From: Synergistaceae bacterium
GTDB taxonomy: Bacteria > Synergistota > Synergistia > Synergistales > Aminobacteriaceae
Assembly (NCBI GenBank): GCA_017458545.1
Contig: JAFTBA010000196.1
Coordinates: 1-6,054, forward strand
DNA: 6,054 nt
Direction of reading: 5' to 3'
Shown: positions 1 to 5,128 of the stretch, piece after piece
Layout of the letters: each line of letters begins with the position of its first letter
Position numbering within the stretch: the first letter of the stretch is position 1
Program-made: the position numbers and the translations under genes
Notes under the pieces: generated by a model
The model's input: only the letters and a program-made list of their open reading frames with translations
Databases searched by the model: none
Told to the model about the DNA's origin: nothing

Positions 1-8
1 AAAATTTC

Positions 9-13
9 AGGAG
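9..13 (+). promoter_or_regulatory. Shine-Dalgarno sequence for the MgtC-like gene
   Basis: AGGAG lies 12 bases before ATG 26 and directly abuts ATG 14. This favours ATG 26 as the true start, although the spacing is longer than usual. Confidence 0.5.
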
Positions 14-25
14 ATGATTTTTCAC

Positions 26-757
26 ATGGCCAGCCCTTTCCTTGAAGACCCCATCGCAGAATTACTCGGCAAATGGTCAGTTGACATTAACACATACTCG
101 GTAACGTTAAGAATATTCCTCGTTATAATTCTTGCCTCACTCATAGGCTGTGAACGTTCGGTTAAAAGACATTCAGCAGGACTCAGGACATTCATCATAG
201 CGTCAACAGCCTCAGCAATTTCAGCGATGATTGACGTTTGCATTATCGCAGCAAATAAAGGAGGTATTCCCATTATCTCAGCTGCATCGGTCGTATCAGT
301 CGCAATGTTAAGCGGAAACTCAATACTTTTCAGTTCAAGGAGTCAGATTAAGGGCTTAACCACTTCAGCAGGTCTGTGGGCTTGCGGAGTAATAGGACTC
401 GCAATAGGAGGCGGTCTGTATACGTTAGGGTTAATCTCATTTGCCGCGCTGATATTCTGTATATCGCAGCTCCCGAAAACAGAAGCAATACTCAAAGACA
501 GGTCAAACCATTTCGAGGTACATTTGGAGTTACGGAACAGCTATAACCTTCAGGATTTTGTTACAACGATAAGGAGATTGGGACTCAAAATTGACGACAT
601 CGAGTCTAATCCTGCATATGCTAATTCGGGATTAAGCGTTTATTCAGTGTCAATGACTATCAGCGAAAGGGATTTCAAGCAGTATAAGAAACACAGTGAT
701 ATTATAGAGGCACTTCGTTCACTTGATTACATACAGCACATCGAAGAGATGAAATAA
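26..757 (+). CDS. MgtC/SapB-family integral membrane protein with C-terminal soluble domain
   Basis: The first ~150 residues are hydrophobic with several membrane segments. They carry MgtC-family landmarks: an Ile-Gly-x-Glu-Arg stretch followed by SAGLRT (residues 50-55), and KGLTTSAGLW (residues 109-118) before a glycine-rich segment. The last ~90 residues are soluble and alternate strand and helix, resembling the ACT-like domain that many MgtC proteins carry. Family members are linked to growth at low Mg2+, membrane potential and, in pathogens, inhibition of F-type ATP synthase; the role here cannot be told from sequence. The usual GIGFLGAG-type motif is badly degraded, so this is a divergent member. 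I start at ATG 26 because the AGGAG at 9-13 touches the in-frame ATG at 14, leaving that codon no spacing; the ATG 14 form would be 247 residues, this one 243. ilvE follows 64 bases downstream. Family call is fairly sure, function is not. Confidence 0.75.
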   Translation: MASPFLEDPIAELLGKWSVDINTYSVTLRIFLVIILASLIGCERSVKRHSAGLRTFIIASTASAISAMIDVCIIAANKGGIPIISAASVVSVAMLSGNSILFSSRSQIKGLTTSAGLWACGVIGLAIGGGLYTLGLISFAALIFCISQLPKTEAILKDRSNHFEVHLELRNSYNLQDFVTTIRRLGLKIDDIESNPAYANSGLSVYSVSMTISERDFKQYKKHSDIIEALRSLDYIQHIEEMK

Positions 758-802
758 CTTAATGCTTGGGTTAAAATGTTGTATACACAAATTCATAAGT
801 TG

Positions 803-808
803 AAGGAG
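803..808 (+). promoter_or_regulatory. Shine-Dalgarno sequence for ilvE
   Basis: AAGGAG sits 13 bases before the ilvE ATG at 822. The match is strong but the spacing is long. No nearer in-frame start exists, and the protein N-terminus fits the family, so the start is accepted. Confidence 0.6.
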
Positions 809-821
809 AAATTTTAGTACC

Positions 822-1886
822 ATGCAGATCAGTTTCACAAAGAATCCGAATCCCGGTACATTACCGCCGAGCGACAAATTAGGTTTCGGGTCAATATTCA
901 GCGACCATATGTTTGTGATGGATTACACGGACGCACAGAAATGGCACAATGCCCGAATCGTTCCTTACGGGCCGATAGAGATTAACCCTGCAGCAAGCGT
1001 ACTGCATTACGCTAATGAAGTGTTCGAGGGAATGAAGGCTTACCGATGGGCTGACGGTTCAGTTCATCTTTTCCGTCCGGCCGAAAACGCCAAACGCATA
1101 AACATTTCAGCAGAAAGAATCGGACTCCCTGAAGTTCCTGAAGACATGTTCCTTCAGGCCGTTCACGAACTTGTTAAAGTCGACTCGTCATGGGTACCTT
1201 CGGGCAACGGAACATCATTGTATATTCGTCCGTTCCTTTTCTCGCTTGACCCTGAACTTGCGCTTCACGGAATACATCAGGCCAAGTTCATGATAATCTG
1301 TTCACCGAGTGCGAGCTATTTCGCTGAAGGTATTAAGCCCGTGAAAATTATGCTTGAGACTGAAGACGTCAGAGCAGTCAGAGGCGGAACAGGTTACACG
1401 AAATGCGGAGGAAATTACGCTGCTTCAAACAGAGCAGGCGACCGCGCAATGGAGAAAGGATATTCGCAGGTCTTATGGCTTGACGGAGTTCACAGGAAGT
1501 ATATTGAGGAAGTCGGAGCGATGAACGTAATGTTCAAGATTAAGGGAACTGTTGTAACGCCTTCGCTTGAAAACGGCTCAATACTCGGAGGCATTACCCG
1601 TAAATCATGCCTTGAAGTGTTAAAGCATTGGGGTATACCTGCTGAGGAGAGATTACTGAGTGTTGAGGAGCTTATCGGAGCAGCTGAGAGCGGTGAACTT
1701 GAAGAGGCATTCGGTACCGGAACGGCTGCCGTAATATCACCGATAGGTGAACTCTCGTACAAGGATAAGAAGTACACGGTTAATGACTTCAAGATAGGGC
1801 CTGTGGCACAGAAGTTGTATGATGAGCTTACGGGAATACAGTGGGGGTTGAAACCTGACCCGTTCGGATGGACGGAATGCGTTTAA
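822..1886 (+). CDS. ilvE: Branched-chain amino acid aminotransferase
   Basis: This enzyme transfers the amino group between glutamate and the 2-oxo acids of leucine, isoleucine and valine, using pyridoxal phosphate, in the cytoplasm. It is a fold-type IV PLP enzyme of the longer class of BCATs (354 residues), which includes many bacterial and the eukaryotic enzymes. Visible landmarks are the N-terminal HYANEVFEGMKAYR stretch (62-75), YIRP at 134-137, the catalytic lysine K194 in GGTGYTKCGGNYA, the EEVGAMNVMF segment (229-238) around the PLP-contacting Glu, GSILGGITRKS (252-262), and the phosphate-binding GTGTAAVISP (298-307). Length and all core motifs are intact, so it should be active. The gene lies 64 bases after the MgtC-like gene and its 3' end overlaps ispE, implying a shared transcript with ispE. 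I saw no leader peptide, T-box or other amino-acid-responsive element in the short upstream gap. Confidence 0.95.
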   Translation: MQISFTKNPNPGTLPPSDKLGFGSIFSDHMFVMDYTDAQKWHNARIVPYGPIEINPAASVLHYANEVFEGMKAYRWADGSVHLFRPAENAKRINISAERIGLPEVPEDMFLQAVHELVKVDSSWVPSGNGTSLYIRPFLFSLDPELALHGIHQAKFMIICSPSASYFAEGIKPVKIMLETEDVRAVRGGTGYTKCGGNYAASNRAGDRAMEKGYSQVLWLDGVHRKYIEEVGAMNVMFKIKGTVVTPSLENGSILGGITRKSCLEVLKHWGIPAEERLLSVEELIGAAESGELEEAFGTGTAAVISPIGELSYKDKKYTVNDFKIGPVAQKLYDELTGIQWGLKPDPFGWTECV

Positions 1887-2665
1887 TAATCCCTACGTTT
1901 GCAAAATTAAATTTGACGCTCAGAGTGGTAAAGAAACGTCCTGACGGTTATCATAATTTGGTCTCAACGTTCATGAAAATACCTTCAGGAGATGTGCTTT
2001 ACATTTCGGAATCGACAGCAGGAATTGACATAGTAAACGCGAACATACCGCTTAAAGGCGAGAACATTGTAGCGAAAGCACTGCGAATAGCGCGTGAGGA
2101 AGGATTCAGAATACCACCGCTCAACGTTAAGATTCACAAGAGCATACCGCCCGGTTCAGGATTGGGAGCAGGTTCCGGGAATGCTGCAGGAGTATTAAAG
2201 CTGTTTGGTGCTGAACGTGTTGCTGCGAGGGTCGGAGCAGATGTACCGTTTTTGTGTTCGGAGAATAATTTTGCGCTTGTTTCGGGAATAGGAGATCACA
2301 TTGAGCCTGTGAATACTCATGAGATTCACGGAGTAATAACTATTCCGAACTGGGAGACTGAAACGAAAGCAGCATATGATGAACTTGACTCAATAGGGTA
2401 TGAGGTAGACATAATGCTGGCACGCAAAGAAGCACGCGATATATATTACGCGAATGCAGGACGCAAAGTAGGACTTTTGCCGAATGATTTTCTGAAAGTG
2501 CTGATGAAAAAGCACCCTAAGTATAATGAGTTGTTCAGGATTTTTCAGGAAGCTGATGCCGACTGCTGGGGAGTAACAGGTTCGGGAAGCGCAGCGTTTG
2601 CCGTTCTGAAAGAGACCGTGAAATTCAAATGGCCTGATTACGTGAGGCATGTGCTTTATTTTTAG
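1877..2665 (+). CDS. ispE: 4-diphosphocytidyl-2-C-methyl-D-erythritol kinase (short form)
   Basis: IspE phosphorylates CDP-methylerythritol with ATP in the methylerythritol phosphate route to isoprenoids. Support: N-terminal AKLNLTLRVVKKRPDGYHNL, whose first Lys (K10) aligns with the catalytic Lys of E. coli IspE; the GHMP ATP loop PPGSGLGAGSGNAA (91-104); GADVPF with catalytic Asp D122; the mid-protein KAAYDELD; and the C-terminal GVTGSGSAAFAVL motif. I chose ATG 1877 because it places AKLN at the same distance from Met as in E. coli and leaves a weak GGA eight bases upstream; the in-frame ATG at 1868 adds three residues and cannot be excluded. The gene overlaps the ilvE stop by 10 bases and probably relies on translational coupling. 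Oddities: about 262 residues against ~283 in E. coli, roughly 11 residues missing between the ATP loop and GADVPF, and Gly in place of a serine in the ATP loop. Both key catalytic residues are kept. Confidence 0.88.
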   Translation: MRLIIPTFAKLNLTLRVVKKRPDGYHNLVSTFMKIPSGDVLYISESTAGIDIVNANIPLKGENIVAKALRIAREEGFRIPPLNVKIHKSIPPGSGLGAGSGNAAGVLKLFGAERVAARVGADVPFLCSENNFALVSGIGDHIEPVNTHEIHGVITIPNWETETKAAYDELDSIGYEVDIMLARKEARDIYYANAGRKVGLLPNDFLKVLMKKHPKYNELFRIFQEADADCWGVTGSGSAAFAVLKETVKFKWPDYVRHVLYF

Positions 2666-2687
2666 CGGCAAGTCAATAGTCAATAAG

Positions 2688-2728
2688 AATCCTCCTGAGC
2701 CTTTAACGGTTCGGGGGGAATTTTTTTT
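2688..2728 (+). terminator. Rho-independent terminator of the ilvE-ispE unit
   Basis: An 11-base arm at 2691-2701 pairs along its whole length with 2708-2718 around the six-base loop TTTAAC, and eight T follow at 2721-2728. Three of the eleven pairs are G-U wobbles, so the stem is complete only in the rightward transcript; the opposite strand has three mismatches and no T run. It lies 22 bases after the ispE stop and just before the converging antitoxin gene. Confidence 0.88.
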
Positions 2729-2744
2729 GTATTTGTTCAGGGTG

Positions 2745-2981
2745 TCAGGCGTTAGCTTTTTTGCGTTCACGCTCGGCCTTGAGCCTGAGATTGTGTTCAC
2801 GCATTGCGTCAAAATGAGGTTTAGCCCTCTTGAAACGCGAGAAGTCTGTTATTCGCGGTATGTCAGAGAAGTCTATATCCTCGTCCCTCATCTCCATCAG
2901 TTCAATAAGCCGTTCTTTCATTTCTTCACGCTCCTGCGGTGTTTTGGCAAGTGCGAGTACATCATCAATTCCCATTAACAT
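2745..2981 (-). CDS. BrnA-like antitoxin, short form
   Basis: This 78-residue protein is the likely antitoxin partner of the adjacent BrnT-like toxin. Residues 33-46, DEDIDFSDIPRITD, match the hallmark acidic/SDIP segment seen in BrnA-type antitoxins. Before it is a charged, probably helical segment (5-32); after it a very basic helical tail rich in Arg, Lys and Glu (residues 59-78). Typical BrnA proteins carry a C-terminal ribbon-helix-helix DNA-binding domain after the SDIP segment, and I see none here; the downstream sequence runs straight into the ispE terminator and encodes no continuation in another frame. The start is ATG 2981, with a strong AAGGAGG upstream; Met3 is an alternative. 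The gene overlaps the toxin's 3' end by 17 bases, and this toxin-then-antitoxin order is that of brnTA operons. Pairing is well supported by context; how the short antitoxin neutralises or autoregulates is unknown. Confidence 0.65.
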   Translation of the reverse strand: MLMGIDDVLALAKTPQEREEMKERLIELMEMRDEDIDFSDIPRITDFSRFKRAKPHFDAMREHNLRLKAERERKKANA

Positions 2982-3303
2982 ATTTTATTCTCTCCTCCTT
3001 TATTGCTCTTCGTGCCGAAATTATCCTGATTATATCATCATCATCTGTCGTTACACGTTCAACGTAAACCACGAATATTAACCGCTGGCCTCCAATAGCA
3101 CCTATAGCGTCAAAACGTTCCTCGCCTGTGTACTCATCAACTGAATTGCTCTCTGTAAACAAATAAGTGTCCATGAAAACAGAAGCTGCAGAAGCAAAAT
3201 CAAGTTTATGCTTACGGATATTAATCCTCTCTTTCTCATCGTCCCATGTGAAAAGCATTCCGCCGAGTTCCAGTTTTATTTCTTCATTTTCGATATACTT
3301 CAC
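2965..3303 (-). CDS. brnT: BrnT-family toxin (predicted ribonuclease)
   Basis: BrnT toxins are small RelE-fold proteins reported to act as ribonucleases that stop translation when not bound by BrnA. The family pattern is clear over almost the whole 112-residue protein: FTWDDEKERINIRKHKLDF (18-36), GEERFDAIG (60-68), RLIFVVYVER (74-83) and IRIISARRAIKEERIKY (92-108). These match the typical BrnT blocks (F-x-W-D, N-x-R-K-H, the R-L-x-x-V-V-Y strand, and I-R-I-I-S-A-R followed by an E-R pair). The start is GTG 3303, since an AAGGGGG lies seven bases upstream; it adds about 15 residues before the usual BrnT N-terminus, and Met16 is a possible internal start. The gene is divergent from lptA and overlaps the antitoxin. 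No truncation is visible, so it should be functional. An acidic TDDDD run (86-90) precedes the last conserved block. Confidence 0.85.
   Translation of the reverse strand: MKYIENEEIKLELGGMLFTWDDEKERINIRKHKLDFASAASVFMDTYLFTESNSVDEYTGEERFDAIGAIGGQRLIFVVYVERVTTDDDDIIRIISARRAIKEERIKYVNGN
2994..3000 (-). promoter_or_regulatory. Shine-Dalgarno sequence for the antitoxin gene
   Basis: On the minus strand AAGGAGG lies inside the end of the toxin gene, 12 bases before ATG 2981; the purine run continues as AGA, so effective spacing may be about nine. It is a better match than the toxin's own site, which would favour antitoxin excess as expected for such modules. Confidence 0.65.
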
Positions 3304-3310
3304 ATTACAG

Positions 3311-3317
3311 CCCCCTT
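3311..3317 (-). promoter_or_regulatory. Shine-Dalgarno sequence for the BrnT-like gene
   Basis: Minus-strand AAGGGGG stands seven bases before the GTG at 3303. This is what supports the GTG start over the internal ATG, which lacks a well-spaced site. Confidence 0.6.
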
Positions 3318-3331
3318 ATGTTTTTATGTAG

Positions 3332-3358
3332 ATTATACAATGTGATATATTTGTTCAA
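3332..3358 (-). promoter_or_regulatory. Candidate promoter of the toxin-antitoxin operon
   Basis: On the minus strand a perfect TATAAT -10 box (3332-3337) is preceded by TTGAAC (3353-3358) with a 15-base spacer, which is short. Transcription would start about 20 bases before the toxin GTG. The -35 box sits within a small inverted repeat, TGTT-C-AACA (3352-3360). Confidence 0.5.
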
Positions 3359-3378
3359 CATTAATTTAACAGTCAACG

Positions 3379-3385
3379 AAAGGAG
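3379..3385 (+). promoter_or_regulatory. Shine-Dalgarno sequence for lptA, unusually distant
   Basis: AAAGGAG is a strong match but lies 15 bases before ATG 3401. No ATG, GTG or TTG exists in frame between them, and the protein starts with a good signal peptide at 3401, so the start is kept despite the spacing. Confidence 0.5.
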
Positions 3386-3400
3386 ACACTCAATATCTCA

Positions 3401-4363
3401 ATGACACGCAAATTATTAGCATACATTCTCATAATCTCATGCTTATGTCTCACATTGCCCTCTTACGCCCTCAACGAATCAGCCATGCCCGATCAGGCTA
3501 CCCTGTCAGCTAACAGAATGCGTTTTGACGCTGAAACAGGCGACTTCCTCGCTGACGGCAACGTCATCATCACAGCAGGAGACCTCAAACTCACAGCCCC
3601 TGAAGGTTCGGGCAACGTTGAGTCACGAATCGTCAACTTCGATAAAGGCATAACAGCCTCAGGCAAATGGTACGGCGATAACGTCAACATTAAAGCAGGA
3701 AGAGTCTCACTCTCATTCCAGGATATTCCCAGCTGCAAGTTCCAGAACGGCGTTAAAGGCAGTATGGGTACTATGAAACTTGACGCTGACAGACTCACTA
3801 TAACAGGCACCGGAGGAGTCGATAAACCTTCGGGAAAAGATACTCAGACAAAATTCTGGCTCTCAAAAGCACGGAACATTGAAGACAGTTCAAAAGGACT
3901 CAGCTTCGGTGCTGATAACGTTGAAGGTGTACTCAGAGCAGGAGACCTACATGAATTAACAGCGAAAAAAAATGTCTGGTTAAAAGGCAAACCTAAAGCT
4001 CAAGGCGATCCCGTCAGCCTCAGAGGTGATAACGCACTTTACTCGCTCGCCAGAGGAAGCGTCGTTGTCAGCGGTCATGTTACTGCTGTTCAGGGAGGAA
4101 GAACTCTGCGCTCGGACTCGGTCGTCTATTTCCCGGATCAAAACCGCGTCGAAGCACTCGGCGGTTTAACCAAAAAATCTGACACAGGCGCAGTTAATGC
4201 CGAAAGAGCTGAAATCACTATCGACATTAACCGCGAACGTAAACAGCAGAAAGTTACTGCCCCCGCCGAAAAGAACGAAAAGAAAAATGAAACTAAAGAC
4301 ACCAAATCACAGTCAAAGAAAAAATCTTCACCCTCTAAAACAAAAAGGACACGCACAAAATGA
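3401..4363 (+). CDS. lptA: LptA/OstA-like periplasmic LPS-transport protein with basic tail
   Basis: LptA forms the periplasmic bridge along which lipopolysaccharide moves to the outer membrane. The protein begins with a signal peptide (MTRK, a hydrophobic core to about residue 18, likely cleavage after SYA at 21-23). Two regions have the repeated beta-strand style of the OstA/LptA jellyroll: residues 34-90, with LSANRMRFDAETGDFLADGN and later LKLTAPEG, and residues 205-255, with LRGDNALYSLARGSVVVSGH and SDSVVYFPDQNRVEALGG. Such 'variable written over a strand, then DGNV' repeats are the family signature. At 320 residues it is much longer than E. coli LptA (185). The last ~43 residues are a Lys/Arg/Ser/Thr-rich low-complexity tail. 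It overlaps lptB by ATGA, which strongly supports the function. No lptC is adjacent; the extra length might cover part of that role, but I see no N-terminal anchor retained after cleavage. Confidence 0.8.
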   Translation: MTRKLLAYILIISCLCLTLPSYALNESAMPDQATLSANRMRFDAETGDFLADGNVIITAGDLKLTAPEGSGNVESRIVNFDKGITASGKWYGDNVNIKAGRVSLSFQDIPSCKFQNGVKGSMGTMKLDADRLTITGTGGVDKPSGKDTQTKFWLSKARNIEDSSKGLSFGADNVEGVLRAGDLHELTAKKNVWLKGKPKAQGDPVSLRGDNALYSLARGSVVVSGHVTAVQGGRTLRSDSVVYFPDQNRVEALGGLTKKSDTGAVNAERAEITIDINRERKQQKVTAPAEKNEKKNETKDTKSQSKKKSSPSKTKRTRTK

Positions 4364-5103
4364 GCGGATTAACAGCTAACGAACTCCGTAAAGGTTACAA
4401 CGGCCGACTCGTTGTCGGCGGCGTAAGCATTAATGTTAAAGCAGGCGAAGTAGTAGGACTTCTCGGCCCTAACGGTGCAGGCAAAACTACATCGTTCTAC
4501 ATGATCGTAGGACTTATCCGCCCCGACTCGGGTACTGTTACGATTGACGATGAGGAAATTACAGGGCTTCCCGTTTACGAACGCGCAAGAAAAGGTATAG
4601 GCTATTTACCGCAGGAAGCCTCAGTTTTCAGAAATCTCACCGTCCGCGAAAACATCAATCTCGTTTGGGAGGAAACAGGCAAGCGAAAGCAGTCTAAAGA
4701 ATTAACCGATGCCCTCCTCGAACAGTTCAAGATTACCCACATTGCAGACACTAAAGGCTATTCACTCTCAGGCGGTGAACGCAGACGTGTTGAAATCGCA
4801 AGGGCTTTAACGTTAAAACCAAAGTTCATATTACTTGACGAACCTTTCAGCGGTATTGACCCTATTGCAGTCGCAGATATTCAGTCGATGATTCACGACC
4901 TTAAAGCTCAGGGCTACGGAATATTAATCACTGATCATAACGTGAGGGAAACACTTTCGATTACCGACAGAACATATCTGATTCATGACGGTAAAATTTT
5001 CCTCGCTGGTTCGCCCGAAGAGGTTGCCGATAACGAATTGGCACGTAAATTTTATCTCGGTGAAAATTTTGAATGGGAAGGGGCTCATCATCATCAGGAG
5101 TAA
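4360..5103 (+). CDS. lptB: LPS export ABC transporter ATP-binding protein
   Basis: LptB is the cytoplasmic ATPase of the LptB2FGC complex, which extracts lipopolysaccharide from the inner membrane and pushes it on to LptA. All nucleotide-binding elements are intact: Walker A GPNGAGKT (36-43), Q-loop Gln85 in GYLPQEASVFRNLTV, signature LSGGE (136-140), Walker B FILLDEP with D160 and E161, D-loop SGID (164-167) and switch His193 in ITDHNV. The GYLPQEASVFR and RRRVEIARAL stretches, the DEPFSGIDPIAV segment and the C-terminal LARKFYLGENF are characteristic of LptB rather than of amino-acid or other ABC ATPases. At 247 residues it has the normal length. It starts within the lptA stop (ATGA), with AAAGGA ten bases upstream. 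The C-terminus ends in a short His-rich run (HHHQE) not expected from the family core. Confidence 0.95.
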   Translation: MSGLTANELRKGYNGRLVVGGVSINVKAGEVVGLLGPNGAGKTTSFYMIVGLIRPDSGTVTIDDEEITGLPVYERARKGIGYLPQEASVFRNLTVRENINLVWEETGKRKQSKELTDALLEQFKITHIADTKGYSLSGGERRRVEIARALTLKPKFILLDEPFSGIDPIAVADIQSMIHDLKAQGYGILITDHNVRETLSITDRTYLIHDGKIFLAGSPEEVADNELARKFYLGENFEWEGAHHHQE

Positions 5104-5128
5104 TAACGGGAATAATAACAGCAGCTTA

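Larger units (their letters stand above)
3304..3400. other. Divergent intergenic region between brnT and lptA
   Basis: This 97-base AT-rich gap holds the leftward toxin promoter and the lptA Shine-Dalgarno sequence. I could not find a convincing rightward -35/-10 pair, although the lptA-lptB-rlmD unit most likely starts here, because the preceding genes are on the other strand. Confidence 0.6.

Noticed and set aside
759..787. Possible ilvE promoter (TTAATG, 17 bases, TATACA) with the palindrome TGTATACA
   Set aside because: The -35 box matches only three of six bases and the palindrome is just eight bases, so it is not separable from chance in AT-rich spacer; ilvE may simply be read through from the MgtC-like gene.
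2390..2812. Leftward open frame of 140 codons antisense to ispE
   Set aside because: It runs through the terminator hairpin and the ispE 3' end, has no family-like motif, and IspE is clearly the coding strand.
2649..2978. Rightward open frame of 109 codons from the end of ispE across the antitoxin gene
   Set aside because: It begins inside ispE, crosses the terminator, and is the antisense shadow of the antitoxin, whose motif, ribosome site and partner are all convincing. Its product has no recognisable feature.
3027..3045. Short ATC repeat as a possible microsatellite
   Set aside because: It encodes the Asp run of the BrnT-like protein and has only about four units, too few to call a repeat feature.
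3401..3445. Lipoprotein signal (ISC or CLC) in the LptA-like signal peptide
   Set aside because: The cysteines fall in the middle of the hydrophobic core, not after an L-x-A/G lipobox; an ordinary signal peptidase site (SYA) lies further on.
4197..4379. Rightward 60-codon Lys/Pro-rich frame over the lptA-lptB junction
   Set aside because: It is the shifted reading of the A-rich lptA tail; the tail frame joins lptB by a clean ATGA overlap and needs no second protein.
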